Origin: Ramlibacter ginsenosidimutans
Lineage (GTDB): Bacteria > Pseudomonadota > Gammaproteobacteria > Burkholderiales > Burkholderiaceae_C
NCBI RefSeq assembly: GCF_042678185.1
Contig: NZ_JBHUDQ010000004.1
Reading direction: 5' to 3' (one strand)
DNA: 64,000 nucleotides
Shown: positions 25,656 through 34,606 of the stretch, piece by piece
Numbering within the stretch: the first letter of the stretch is position 1
How the letters are laid out: each line of letters opens with the position of its first letter
Position numbers and translations under genes: made by a program
Notes under the pieces: model-generated
Told to the model about the DNA's origin: nothing
What the model saw: the letters and a program-made list of their open reading frames with translations, nothing else
Database searches by the model: none

Positions 25656-27680
25656 TCAATCCGACGTCACCAAGCGGGGTTCGCTCGGCGCCAGGCCCGC
25701 TTGCTTCACCACCTTCGACCACCGCGCAACCTCAGTCTCGACTCTGCTCAAAAGCGCATCCGGAGTCCCCGGCTCAACCTGCGCACCATGGCTTTGGAAG
25801 CGTTCCACCACCTCGGGGTCTGCCAGCACCTCGTTCAACAACCGGTTGAGCTTGCAAACGACCTCTTCCGAAGTCCCGGCCGGCGCGAACAGCCCATACC
25901 ACTGCGCGACGTCGACTCCCGTCACCCCGACTTCCGCCAGTGTGGGGACACCTGGCAGTCCGGTGAGGCGTTTGGGTCCCGTCACCGCCAACGCCTGCAA
26001 TTGCCCTGCGCGAATGAACGGATGCGCCGTGAAGAGGCTGGGAAACATGATCTGTGCCCGGCCCGCTACCGTGTCGGCAATCGCCGGTGCGGCACCTTCG
26101 TAAGTGGCGCTGGCCATGGCCGTGTGAGTGCTTAGCTGGAAGAGTTCGGCCGCAAAATACGGCGGCGTACCGTCGCCGGCCGAAGCACACGCGAATCGGC
26201 GGGGTGCGTCCTTCAGGCCCGCGATGAGAGCGGTCACGTTCGCGGGACCCTTTTCCGGATGGCCCACCATGATGGTGGGCGACGAGCCCACCATGCCGAT
26301 CGGCGCAAAGTCCGCGACCGGGTCGTAGCCGACCTTCTGCAACGCCGGATTCATCGCATGCGTGCCGACGTAACCGAACAGCAGCGTGTGTCCGTCCGGC
26401 GCTGCATGCGCCACATACTCGCTCGCAATGGCGCCATTCGCGCCCGCGCGGTTGTCGACCAGGACCTCACATCCGAGCAACGGGCTCAACTTGGCCGCGA
26501 TGATCCGCGCCATGACGTCGTTGCCCCCTCCCGCGCGGGTGGGAACGATGATGGTCACCGCCTTGCGAGGGAACTCCGACGCAGGCTTGCCCGTGACCTC
26601 GGGCCGCGAAAACACATACTCCGGCAGGTGCAGTTCGCCTTGCATGATCTTGCGCACGGTGCGGACCAGGGCGGCGCGTTCGACCGTCGCACCATCTCCG
26701 CTTCCCTTCAACTCGACTTCGACATCGATCTGGCCCGCCGGGTGCAACACGACCAGGGCATGCCGTCCTGGATCTCGCGCACTGGCAGTCGCCACCGTGC
26801 CCGGCAGAGCGACTGCGCTGGCGACCCCGATGGCACCCGTCACCGCGTGGGACGCATGGCAGCGGCGCGGCGTGAAGTAGCGCGAGGTCACGCTATTGGG
26901 TGAATCCCCCGGGCTCACCAGCACGGGCTTGGGGATCACGCTGTTCGACACATCCCCCAGGCTCATCATCCGGCCGGCTTGCAGGCGCAGGGCCTCCAGG
27001 CGCTCGAGCAACGCAGTGTTCGCATCCAGCGCCGCCGGCTTTTCGCGGCCGGTCAGTCCCAGGTCACCGGCGCGCACAATCATCAAGGGCATCGCCGCGT
27101 CGATGCACGTCACCTCCACGCCATCAATGGTGTCTATGCGCTTTCCTGTCGGAAACACCTGCCCGGTGACCGCGCCCCAGGCGTCCAGGAAGTTGAGAAG
27201 GACAGGCGCCGCGGTGCCCGCGACCCCATCGATCCGTGCGTCTCCCTCGTAGGTGACGCGACCGCCCGGCGTGCGCACCGTCACGTCGATGCGGGAACCG
27301 GTGTTGACGTTGTAGACGCGGACGCTCGTGGTGCCGTCCTGGGCGGGGATGAGTCCCTGCTCGATCGCGAATGGCGCCACGCCGGAAAGCATGTTGCCGC
27401 AGTTGGGACGGGTGTCGACCGAGCGGTGTCCGACCCCCACCTGCGCGAACAGGTAGTCGAGGTCGCACCCGGGCTGCGTGGATCGCGAAACGATCGCGAC
27501 CTTGCTATTGAGCGTGCTGCCGCCACCGACGCCATCGAGCTGCAGTGGATCCGAGGCGCCGATGGCGCCGATCAGCGCCTGGTCCCTTGCCTCGTCATCC
27601 TCGGGCAACCACTCACGCAGGAAGAACGGGCCGCGGGAGGTGCCGGCGCGCATGAGCACGCAGGGGATGACCTTGCCCAT
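25656..27680 (-). CDS. Fusion of PrpF-type isomerase with a signal-less Bug/TctC receptor domain
   Basis: This gene encodes 674 residues in one frame. Residues 1-357 form a complete PrpF-family protein (diaminopimelate-epimerase fold; members isomerise 2-methylaconitate or act as 4-oxalomesaconate tautomerase), with MRAGTSRGPFF, GGGSTLNSKVAIV, RPNCGNMLSGVAPFA and CHASHAVTGAI. From F370 (FPRKAVTIIVP) to about 665 is a full mature Bug receptor (GGGNDVMARIIA, NRAGANGAIASEYV, FAPIGMVG, MFPSLFTAHPF). The roughly 12-residue linker leaves no room for a signal peptide, so the Bug part should stay cytoplasmic. It follows the Bug gene at 27682 by 1 bp. A real fusion is likeliest; a deletion or sequencing artefact remains possible. 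Confidence 0.88.
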   Translation of the reverse strand: MGKVIPCVLMRAGTSRGPFFLREWLPEDDEARDQALIGAIGASDPLQLDGVGGGSTLNSKVAIVSRSTQPGCDLDYLFAQVGVGHRSVDTRPNCGNMLSGVAPFAIEQGLIPAQDGTTSVRVYNVNTGSRIDVTVRTPGGRVTYEGDARIDGVAGTAAPVLLNFLDAWGAVTGQVFPTGKRIDTIDGVEVTCIDAAMPLMIVRAGDLGLTGREKPAALDANTALLERLEALRLQAGRMMSLGDVSNSVIPKPVLVSPGDSPNSVTSRYFTPRRCHASHAVTGAIGVASAVALPGTVATASARDPGRHALVVLHPAGQIDVEVELKGSGDGATVERAALVRTVRKIMQGELHLPEYVFSRPEVTGKPASEFPRKAVTIIVPTRAGGGNDVMARIIAAKLSPLLGCEVLVDNRAGANGAIASEYVAHAAPDGHTLLFGYVGTHAMNPALQKVGYDPVADFAPIGMVGSSPTIMVGHPEKGPANVTALIAGLKDAPRRFACASAGDGTPPYFAAELFQLSTHTAMASATYEGAAPAIADTVAGRAQIMFPSLFTAHPFIRAGQLQALAVTGPKRLTGLPGVPTLAEVGVTGVDVAQWYGLFAPAGTSEEVVCKLNRLLNEVLADPEVVERFQSHGAQVEPGTPDALLSRVETEVARWSKVVKQAGLAPSEPRLVTSD

Positions 27681-27681
27681 G

Positions 27682-28653
27682 TCAGTCCGCCGTGAGTTTC
27701 GCCGCCTGGACGACCTTCTTCCACTTCACCTGTTCCTGCTGGACGTAGCTTCGCAGTTGATCCGGCGTCATGGTGGAAACCTCCGCACCATGACCCTCCA
27801 GGCGCTGGACGACGGTCTTGTCGGCCAGCACTTCATTGAGCGCCTTGTTGAGCCGCGCGATCACAGGCTTGGGCGTCTTCGCCGGCGCGAAAATCGCGTA
27901 CCACTGGGAGACGTCGACCCCATTGATGCCCTGCTCCTTGAGCGTGGGCACGTCCGGCATCAGGGCAGAACGCTTCTCGCCGGCTACTCCCAGCGCCTTC
28001 AGCTTGCCGCCTTTCACGTACGGCATGGCCGTGAACAGGCTGGGGAACATCACCTGGGTCTGGCCTCCGATGGTGTCGGTGATCGCCGGTGCCGAGCCCT
28101 TGTACGGCACGTGGAGCATGGAGGTGCCGGTCGCCAGCTTGAACATCTCGGCTGCGAACTGGGGAGCCGTGCCGTTGCCGGCCGACGCGTAGCTGATCTT
28201 GTCGGGCGTCGCCTTGAGCAGCGCCACGAGCTCCCTCGCGTTGCTGGCCTTGACCGCGGGGTTCGCGACCATCAGCGTGGCCGACGAACCGATCATGCCG
28301 ACCGGTTCAAAGTCCTTGATCGGGTCATAGCGCAGCTTCTGCAAAGACGGGTTCAGCGCGTGCGTCGCGATGTAACCCAGCATCAGCGTGTATCCGTCGG
28401 GCGCGGCGCGCATGACGTACTCGCTGGCGATGGCGCCGTTGCCGCCGGCCTTGTTCTCGACGATGACAGGCTGCTTGAGGATCGCCGACATACCCTGCCC
28501 GATGACGCGCGCCATCGCATCGTTCGCACCGCCCGCAGCTGTGGGCACCACGATGGTGATCGTCTTCTCGGGAAAGTCGGCGAGTGCGTTGCCGCACGCA
28601 AGGACTGTGGTCAGGGCGGCGGCGCCGATCAGGCGAAAGCTGGGGACTCGCAT
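27682..28653 (-). CDS. Bug/TctC-type tripartite tricarboxylate receptor
   Basis: This 323-residue periplasmic receptor has a signal peptide (MRVPSFRLIGAAALTTVLA ... NALA) and begins its mature part with DFPEKTITIVVPTAAGG, the standard Bug N-terminus. Motifs such as NKAGGNGAIASEYVMRAAPDG and LMLGYIATHALNP closely match the fused Bug domain downstream, so the two are paralogues of one subfamily. No TctA/TctB membrane partners are encoded in the window, as is usual for orphan Bug proteins. It is divergent from the LysR gene at 28807, whose promoter element (28741-28781) lies upstream of it. Confidence 0.93.
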   Translation of the reverse strand: MRVPSFRLIGAAALTTVLACGNALADFPEKTITIVVPTAAGGANDAMARVIGQGMSAILKQPVIVENKAGGNGAIASEYVMRAAPDGYTLMLGYIATHALNPSLQKLRYDPIKDFEPVGMIGSSATLMVANPAVKASNARELVALLKATPDKISYASAGNGTAPQFAAEMFKLATGTSMLHVPYKGSAPAITDTIGGQTQVMFPSLFTAMPYVKGGKLKALGVAGEKRSALMPDVPTLKEQGINGVDVSQWYAIFAPAKTPKPVIARLNKALNEVLADKTVVQRLEGHGAEVSTMTPDQLRSYVQQEQVKWKKVVQAAKLTAD

Positions 28654-28707
28654 TTGTCTGCTCCGGTGGATGTGTCTCGCAAACTTGCTGGGTGCAGTTC
28701 CTGGACT

Positions 28708-28721
28708 GGCCCATATGGTCC
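28708..28721. promoter_or_regulatory. Palindrome in the Bug/LysR divergent promoter
   Basis: GGCCCATATGGTCC has a perfect CCATATGG core and one mismatch over 14 bases. It lies between the shared LysR-type element and the Bug start, where the Bug promoter is expected. It could be a secondary activator site or chance, and it has no counterpart at the second operon. Confidence 0.3.
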
Positions 28722-28740
28722 GACAGCCCGGACTTCTTGT

Positions 28741-28781
28741 GAATTGCATGTTTAGAATCGATTGATGCGCATCGTGGATCA
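28741..28781. promoter_or_regulatory. LysR-type operator A (shared with 35542-35582)
   Basis: Three conserved blocks occur: GAATTGCA (28741-28748), ATTGATGC (28761-28768) and CGTGGATCA (28773-28781). The last two form the dyad TTGAT-N11-ATCA, fitting the T-N11-A rule for LysR-family sites. Thirty of 41 bases match the element at 35542-35582 with identical spacing. It lies 88-128 bp upstream of the Bug gene start and 26 bp before the LysR start at 28807. Confidence 0.75.
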
Positions 28782-28806
28782 GTGATCTCCCTGGGGGAAC
28801 CGGAAG

Positions 28807-29736
28807 ATGGCCATCAACTTCAATCTCAACGACCTCCAGGCCTTTCGCGCCGTGGCCGAACTCAGCAGCTTCCGCAAGGCAGCCGACGCATTGAACGTGT
28901 CGCAACCTGCGTTCAGCCGCCGCATCGAGAAGCTGGAGGAGGCCCTGGGCGTGCAATTGCTCGAGCGCACCACGCGGCGCGTGAGCCTGACGTCTGTCGG
29001 CCGCGACTTCGACCGCAAGGTGCAGCAGCTGCTCGACGAACTGGACCACATGCTGCTTGGCATCCGCGGGGTTGCCGCCACCCGCATGGGCGAAGTGACG
29101 ATCGCCTGCGTGCCTTCGACCGTCTACTACTTCGTATCGCAGGTGATTTCACGCTACCACGAGCGCTACCCCAAGGTCAGGGTCAAGGTGTTCGATGCCA
29201 GCGCGAACGAAGTGCTGACGGCGGTGTCGCGCAGTGAGGCCGACTTCGGTCTCAACTTTGTCGGTAGCCAGGAGCCCGACATCGAATTCAAGCCGCTCAT
29301 GGAGGAACGTTTCGTCGCCGCCTGCCGCCGCGACCATGCGCTGGCGAAGAAGCGCCGGGTCACGTGGACCGAACTGGCGCAATACGACTACATCTCGGTG
29401 AGCAAGGCCTCCGGCAACCGGCTCCTCCTCGATCAGGCGCTCTCCGGTCTGGCGGGACGCCCGCAAAGCATCTATGAGACGCAGCATGTCACGACCATGC
29501 TGGGACTGGTCGAAGCGGGCCTGGGCGTGGCGGCGGTGCCCTCGATCGCGATGCCGGGGGCGGACCACCCGCTCCTCGTGAGCGTGCCGCTTTTCGACCC
29601 CATCATCACCCGCAAGATCGGCCTGATCCGTCGCAAGGGGCGCGCACTGTCGCCCGCGGCCCAGCAACTCTATGCATTCTTCGCCGAGATAAAAGCAAAG
29701 CGCGGCAAGCCCGCGGGCCGCCGCGCTGTCGCCTGA
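28807..29736 (+). CDS. LysR-family regulator of the Bug/PrpF and C5-acid operons (predicted)
   Basis: This 309-residue LysR protein has an N-terminal helix-turn-helix (LQAFRAVAELSSFRKAADAL NVSQPAFSRRI) and a periplasmic-binding-like effector domain (VTIACVPSTVYYFVSQVIS, VFDASANEVLTAVS). It is divergent from the Bug/PrpF-Bug operon with operator A just upstream. A near-identical element precedes the MaoC-CoA-transferase operon at 35542-35582, so it probably controls both. The effector is presumably an unsaturated dicarboxylate or tricarboxylate. Confidence 0.93.
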   Translation: MAINFNLNDLQAFRAVAELSSFRKAADALNVSQPAFSRRIEKLEEALGVQLLERTTRRVSLTSVGRDFDRKVQQLLDELDHMLLGIRGVAATRMGEVTIACVPSTVYYFVSQVISRYHERYPKVRVKVFDASANEVLTAVSRSEADFGLNFVGSQEPDIEFKPLMEERFVAACRRDHALAKKRRVTWTELAQYDYISVSKASGNRLLLDQALSGLAGRPQSIYETQHVTTMLGLVEAGLGVAAVPSIAMPGADHPLLVSVPLFDPIITRKIGLIRRKGRALSPAAQQLYAFFAEIKAKRGKPAGRRAVA

Positions 29737-29745
29737 AACGAGCGT

Positions 29746-31080
29746 TCAGTGGGCCGCGCCGGATGACCCGAGCGTCGGCGGGAACTCCACCCCGCCCTCC
29801 TCCAGATCGTGCTCCGTATTGGCGTAGTTCGCGCCCAGCTCGCGCTGCAGCATCTCCCGGTCGCAAGCGCGTTCCCAGATCGACACCACGATGCACGCGA
29901 CCGCATTGCTGATCGTGCTGGTCAGCGCACGCGCTTCCGACATGAAGCGGTCGATGCCGACGATGAGCGCGACGCCGGCCACCGGCAGGTCCGGCATCAC
30001 GGTGAGGGTGGCGACCAGCGCGACGAAGCCGCTGCCGGTCACACCGGCTGCGCCTTTCGAGGTGAGCAGCATGACGCCGAGCATGGAAGCGATCTGGAGC
30101 CAGGAGAGATGGATGTCGCAAGCCTGGGCGATGAACATCGAGGCCAGCGTCAGGTAAATGGCCGTGCCGTCCAGGTTGAACGAGTAGCCGGTGGGGAGCA
30201 CCAGGCCCACCACGCCCTTCTTGCAGCCCAGGCGCTCGAGCTTCAGCAGCAGGCGCGGCAGCACCGGCTCGCTCGACGAAGTCCCCAGGACGACCAGCAG
30301 TTCTTCCTTGATATAGCGCATCAGCTGCCACAGCTTGAACCCGTGGACCCGGGCCAGCAGGCCCAGCACCAACGCGACGAAGAAGATGCAGGCGACGTAG
30401 AACGTGGCTATCAGCAGCCCCAGCGATCCGATCGACTTGATGCCGTAGCGGCCGACGGTGAAGGCCATGGCGCCGAAGGCGCCGATCGGCGCCAGCCGCA
30501 TGATGATGCCGAAGGCGGCAAAGAGCATGTGCGAAAAGCCGTCGATGCCTTCGAGCACGGGCCTGGCGGCAGAGCCGATGCGGGTCAGCCCGAAGCCGCA
30601 CAGCACCGCCAGCAGCAGCACCGGCAAGACCTCTCCCTCCGCGAAAGCGCCGAAGAAGGCGTTCGGGATGATGTGCATGACGAAGTCGGTGAATCCGTGG
30701 ATGTGCACTTGGCTGGCGAACCGGCCCGCCACGGAGGCGTCCAGGTTTTTCGGATCGATGTGCATGCCCGCGCCGGGCTGCAGCACGAACACCGCGACCA
30801 GGCCCGTGACCAGCGCGAGAAGCGTGAGCGCATAGAAAAGCCCCATCGCCTTGAGCAGGGTCTTGCCGATCTCCTTCGAGTCGCCAAGCGACGTGATGCC
30901 GCTCACGATGGTGCAGAACACCACCGGCGCGATCATCATCTTCACCAGCTTGACGAAGCCGTCGCCGAGCGGCTTGAGCCTCGCGCCGAACTCGGGCCAG
31001 TAGTGCCCGACGGCGATGCCGACGATCAGGCCGATGAGGACCTGCACGTAGAGCAGCTTGAGTAATCTGGAAAGGTTCAC
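29746..31080 (-). CDS. dctA: C4-dicarboxylate:cation symporter DctA
   Basis: This 444-residue membrane symporter belongs to the DAACS (SLC1-like) family, which imports succinate, fumarate and malate. Signature elements are VLGTSSSEPVLPRLL (serine-rich re-entrant hairpin), GYSFNLDGTAIYLTLASMFIAQ and SKGAAGVTGSGFVAL. The GTG start at 31080 is chosen because a GGAG site stands upstream (GGAGACAAGATC-GTG) and the product then has the normal DctA length. It is the last gene of the MaoC-CoA-transferase operon, so here it may carry a C5 acid such as mesaconate or citramalate. Confidence 0.93.
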   Translation of the reverse strand: MNLSRLLKLLYVQVLIGLIVGIAVGHYWPEFGARLKPLGDGFVKLVKMMIAPVVFCTIVSGITSLGDSKEIGKTLLKAMGLFYALTLLALVTGLVAVFVLQPGAGMHIDPKNLDASVAGRFASQVHIHGFTDFVMHIIPNAFFGAFAEGEVLPVLLLAVLCGFGLTRIGSAARPVLEGIDGFSHMLFAAFGIIMRLAPIGAFGAMAFTVGRYGIKSIGSLGLLIATFYVACIFFVALVLGLLARVHGFKLWQLMRYIKEELLVVLGTSSSEPVLPRLLLKLERLGCKKGVVGLVLPTGYSFNLDGTAIYLTLASMFIAQACDIHLSWLQIASMLGVMLLTSKGAAGVTGSGFVALVATLTVMPDLPVAGVALIVGIDRFMSEARALTSTISNAVACIVVSIWERACDREMLQRELGANYANTEHDLEEGGVEFPPTLGSSGAAH

Positions 31081-31116
31081 GATCTTGTCTCCGGTGTTGG
31101 GGCGTGGGTATCCATG

Positions 31117-31134
31117 CACCGGTCTGCGCCGGTG
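31117..31134. other. Intercistronic hairpin between lyase and dctA
   Basis: CACCGG-TCTGCG-CCGGTG is a perfect 6-bp stem with a 6-base loop in the 90-bp gap. It could tune dctA levels relative to the enzymes. No T-run follows, so it is not a clear terminator. Confidence 0.3.
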
Positions 31135-31170
31135 TCACTGGTCTTCGCGGCAGAAGTGCGTCGGGTCGGA

Positions 31171-32517
31171 TCAGCGCCTGTGGGCCAGGACGCGGTCCAC
31201 CATCACCCCGGCCTGGCCGAGGTGGTTGGCGGGCTCGCACATCGCTTCGAGCTGGGCCCGCGTGACGTGCTTGCTGATTTCGCCATGGGCCGCCAGGATC
31301 TCGATCAGGGGACGGTTCTCCTGGATCGCCTTCCGGCACAGGTCGTACACGAGGTCGTGCGCGTATTCACGGCCGATGTACGGGCCCAGGCCCATCATCA
31401 CGGCCTCGGACATCACCAACCCGTTTGTCATGTCGATGTTGGCGCGCATCCGGCCGGCGTCCACTTCCAGGCCCTTCAGGATGAACTTGGCCTGCTTGAG
31501 CGCACCCGACATGAGGCAGAAGATCTCCGGCAGCGAAACCCACTCGATTTCCCAGGGGCCGGTGGAGCGCTCGTGGTCCGCCACCATGGCGTCCATCAGC
31601 GCCGCCGCGTGCTGGCGCGCCACCGAGATGTTGGCATGGATGTACAGGCAGGAGATCGGGTTGCGCTTCTGCGGCATGGTGGACGACGAGCCGCGGCCCG
31701 GCGCATAGGGCTCGAAGACTTCCGCCACCTCGGTCTGCATCATCAGCTTGACGTCCATCGCGATCTTGCCGAGCGAGCCGCCGACCAGGGCGAGGAAGTT
31801 GCCGACCTCGGCGAAGGTGTCGCGCACGGTGTGCCAGGAGATCAGCGGCTGCGCCAGGCCGAGCTCCTTCATCAGGCCGGCCTGGGTTTCCATCGCGCCT
31901 TTTTCCAGCGACGACAGGGTGCCGGACGCACCGCCGAATTCGCCCATGAGCACCCGCGGCTTCAGCTGCTGCAGGCGCTCCCGGTGGCGATCGATGCCTG
32001 CGAGGATGCTGGCCATCTTGTAGCCGAAGGTGATCGGCGTGGCCTGCTGCAGGTTGGATCGGCCGATGACTGGCGTGTCGCGGTATTTCTTCGCCAGCGC
32101 AGCGAGGGCGTCGGCGATCTCGTCCAGGTCCTGTTCGACCAGCGCGAGGCCTTCGCGCATCTGCAGCACCGCGGCCGTGTCGGTGATGTCCTGGGTGGTG
32201 GCACCCCAGTGGCAGAACTCGCCGAGCTTGTCGCGGCAGTTGGCGTTGATCTGGTTGACCACCGCGATGATCGGGTAGCCGATCTGCTCGGTCTTGGCCT
32301 TGAGCTTCGCCCAGTCGATCTGCGACAGGTTGCAGTTGCGGACGATCTCGTCCGCCGCTTCCTTGGGGATGATGCCCAGTTCGCCCTGGACCTTGGCCAG
32401 GGCGCGCTCGATGTCCAGGTACTTCGCGGTGCGGTTCTCGTCGGACCAGACGTCGCGCATGCGCGCGTCGCTGAACATGTCGCCGAAGATGCGCGAGTCG
32501 ATGATGGTGGATGCCAT
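31171..32517 (-). CDS. Fumarase/aspartase-superfamily lyase (adenylosuccinate lyase / CMLE-like)
   Basis: This 448-residue protein carries the superfamily signature GSSSTMPQKRNP (276-287), the active-site HWGATTQDITDT (103-114) and SNLQQATPITFGYK (154-167). The superfamily cleaves C-N or C-O bonds to release fumarate, or runs lactonisations (3-carboxymuconate cycloisomerase). A housekeeping PurB is unlikely because the gene sits among C5-acid CoA enzymes. It may instead add to or eliminate from a branched or unsaturated dicarboxylate (for example a mesaconate/citramalate or N-substituted dicarboxylate reaction). It is 34 bp after the CitE-like gene in the same operon. Confidence 0.85.
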   Translation of the reverse strand: MASTIIDSRIFGDMFSDARMRDVWSDENRTAKYLDIERALAKVQGELGIIPKEAADEIVRNCNLSQIDWAKLKAKTEQIGYPIIAVVNQINANCRDKLGEFCHWGATTQDITDTAAVLQMREGLALVEQDLDEIADALAALAKKYRDTPVIGRSNLQQATPITFGYKMASILAGIDRHRERLQQLKPRVLMGEFGGASGTLSSLEKGAMETQAGLMKELGLAQPLISWHTVRDTFAEVGNFLALVGGSLGKIAMDVKLMMQTEVAEVFEPYAPGRGSSSTMPQKRNPISCLYIHANISVARQHAAALMDAMVADHERSTGPWEIEWVSLPEIFCLMSGALKQAKFILKGLEVDAGRMRANIDMTNGLVMSEAVMMGLGPYIGREYAHDLVYDLCRKAIQENRPLIEILAAHGEISKHVTRAQLEAMCEPANHLGQAGVMVDRVLAHRR

Positions 32518-32551
32518 GGTGTGTGTCTCTCTCGGGTGGATGGGGGCAGAA

Positions 32552-33379
32552 TCAGTCGCGGGCCAGACCCAGGGTGCGCTGGGCCTGCAGCACCACCGGT
32601 CGGTCGACCATGCGGCCGTCGAGGCGGGCGGCGCCGGGCGATGCGGCATCGGCGGCAAGCACTCGCCGCGCCCAGTCGAGCGCTTCGGCGCTGGGCCGCA
32701 GCGCCGCGTGGATCGCCTGGACCTGGCGGGGATGGATGCATAGCTTCGCGCCGAACCCCTGGCTGCGCGCCACGGCCAGGTCGGCAAGCAGGTGCGCGGG
32801 GGCGTCGAGCTGCGGCGTGACGCCGGCCACCGGGGACGGCAGGCCCGCGACGCGCGAGGCCAGCGCGATGCGGCTGGCTGCATAGGCCAGGCCCGAGGCG
32901 TCGGTCGTGATGTCGATGTCGAGATCGAGCGCGAAGTCCAGCGTGCCGAAGACCAGGCGGGACGCACCGGCGGCGGCAATGGTGTCGACCTGGACAACGC
33001 CGCGCGCGCTCTCGATCAGGGCGAGCACGCTTGCGCCGGGCAACGCGGCCTGGGTCGCGGCAATCTGCTGCGCCGACTCCGCCTTGGGCAGCAGGACGGC
33101 GGCCACGCCGGCGGCGCGCAGCGCCCGCAGGTCTTCCGCGAACCAGTCGGACTCGGCGTCGTTGATGCGGACCACGATGCGGGCCCGGTCGGCGGGCGCC
33201 GCAGCCGCGAGCCAGTTCGCGATCGTCTGTCGGGCCGAGTCCTTGTCGCCGGCGGCCACCGCGTCCTCGAGGTCCAGCACCACGACATCGGCACCGCTGG
33301 CGAGGGCCTTGCCGAAGCGCTCCGGCCGGGTGCCGGGAACGAACAGGTAGGTGCGCGGATGGGTGGAAGCTTCGGGCAT
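32552..33379 (-). CDS. CitE-like CoA-ester lyase (HpcH/HpaI family)
   Basis: This 275-residue TIM-barrel lyase begins RTYLFVPGTRPERFGKALA and has VVVLDLEDAVAAGDK and IESARGV, the conserved Mg/CoA-thioester-binding acidic residues of the CitE family. Members cleave citramalyl-CoA, malyl-CoA or related esters to acetyl-CoA plus an alpha-keto acid. The start at 33379 has a GAGGTGAG ribosome-binding site. Beside a MaoC-type hydratase and CoA-transferase, the best prediction is (S)-citramalyl-CoA lyase giving acetyl-CoA and pyruvate. Confidence 0.87.
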   Translation of the reverse strand: MPEASTHPRTYLFVPGTRPERFGKALASGADVVVLDLEDAVAAGDKDSARQTIANWLAAAAPADRARIVVRINDAESDWFAEDLRALRAAGVAAVLLPKAESAQQIAATQAALPGASVLALIESARGVVQVDTIAAAGASRLVFGTLDFALDLDIDITTDASGLAYAASRIALASRVAGLPSPVAGVTPQLDAPAHLLADLAVARSQGFGAKLCIHPRQVQAIHAALRPSAEALDWARRVLAADAASPGAARLDGRMVDRPVVLQAQRTLGLARD

Positions 33380-33389
33380 GGCACTCACC

Positions 33390-34580
33390 TCAGACCGCCT
33401 TCGATGCATGGAGGGCCGCGATCTCGGCCGAGCCATAACCCAGCTCCGCGAGGATCGCATCGGTGTGCTGGCCGAGTGCCGGCACCGGGTCCATGCGGGG
33501 GCCCACGTCCCAGCTGCCGGGCGGCAGCATGGCGGGCAAGCTGCCCTTCGGCGAGCCGACTTCGGTCCAGCGGCCGCGCGCCTGGAGCTGGGGATGCGCC
33601 CAGACGTCCTGCATGCTGTTGACGCGGGCGTTGGCGATCTGCGCAAGCTCGAGCCGCTCGACCACCTGCGCGCCGGTGAGGTGCTGGAAGGCCTCGACGA
33701 TGATCCGGCGCAGGGCGTCGCGCTCGGCCACGCGCTTGAAGTTGGCGGTGAACCGCGGATCGCTGGCGAGCCCGGGTTGCTGCAGCACCTTGTCGCAGAA
33801 GCTGACCCATTCGCGTTCGTTCTGCAGGCCCAGCATCACCGTCGTGCCGTCACCGGCCGGGAACGGGCCGTAGGGATAGATGGTGGCGTGACTGGCACCC
33901 GTGCGGGGCGGCGGCGCGGCGCCCTCGAAGGCGTAGTAGAGCGGATAGCTCGTCCACTCGGCAAGCGATTCCAGCATCGAGATGTCGATGCGCTGGCCCT
34001 TGCCGGTCTGCCCGCGCTGCAGCAGGGCAGCGAGGATATTGCTGTACGCATACATCCCGGCGGCGATGTCGGCGATCGACGGGCCGGCCTTGCACGGTTC
34101 GTCGGGCGTGCCGGTGACGGAGACGAAGCCGGCCTCGCTCTGGATGAGGAGGTCATAAGCCTTCTTGTCCCGGTACGGCCCGGGGTGGACCGGGTCGTCG
34201 CCGTAGCCCGAGATGTCGCACACGATCAGCGCCGGCTTGCCGGCCGACAGCTTCTCGTAGCCGAGGCCCAGGCGCGCCGCGGCGCCTGGCGCGAGGTTCT
34301 GCACCACGATGTCGGCCTTTTCAAGCACCAGGCGCTCCAGGATCCTGGCCGCTTCCGGATGCTTGACGTCGAGCGTGAGGCTTTCCTTGGAGCGGTTGGT
34401 CCAGACGAAGTGCGAGGACAGGCCGCGGACGCGCTCGTCGTAGCCGCGGGCAAAGTCGCCCGAACCCGGGCGTTCGATCTTGATCACGCGGGCGCCGAGG
34501 TCGGCGAGCTGCCGGGTTGCGAAAGGTGCCGCGATCGCGTGTTCGAGCGTGACGACGGTAATGCCTTGGAGGGGCTGCAT
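33390..34580 (-). CDS. Family III CoA-transferase (CaiB/BaiF)
   Basis: This 396-residue family III CoA-transferase has VVTLEHAIAAPFATRQLADLGARVIKIE, FVWTNRSKESLTLDVK and the catalytic aspartate D171 in GPSIADIAAGMYA. Such enzymes swap CoA between acids; mesaconyl-CoA C1:C4 transferase and succinyl-CoA:itaconate-type enzymes belong here. It sits between the MaoC-like hydratase (26 bp upstream) and the CitE-like lyase (10 bp downstream), the arrangement expected for mesaconyl-CoA processing. The donor and acceptor are inferred from context only. Confidence 0.9.
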   Translation of the reverse strand: MQPLQGITVVTLEHAIAAPFATRQLADLGARVIKIERPGSGDFARGYDERVRGLSSHFVWTNRSKESLTLDVKHPEAARILERLVLEKADIVVQNLAPGAAARLGLGYEKLSAGKPALIVCDISGYGDDPVHPGPYRDKKAYDLLIQSEAGFVSVTGTPDEPCKAGPSIADIAAGMYAYSNILAALLQRGQTGKGQRIDISMLESLAEWTSYPLYYAFEGAAPPPRTGASHATIYPYGPFPAGDGTTVMLGLQNEREWVSFCDKVLQQPGLASDPRFTANFKRVAERDALRRIIVEAFQHLTGAQVVERLELAQIANARVNSMQDVWAHPQLQARGRWTEVGSPKGSLPAMLPPGSWDVGPRMDPVPALGQHTDAILAELGYGSAEIAALHASKAV

Positions 34581-34606
34581 GGTTCTGGCTCCGGTTTACT
34601 TGTGGA

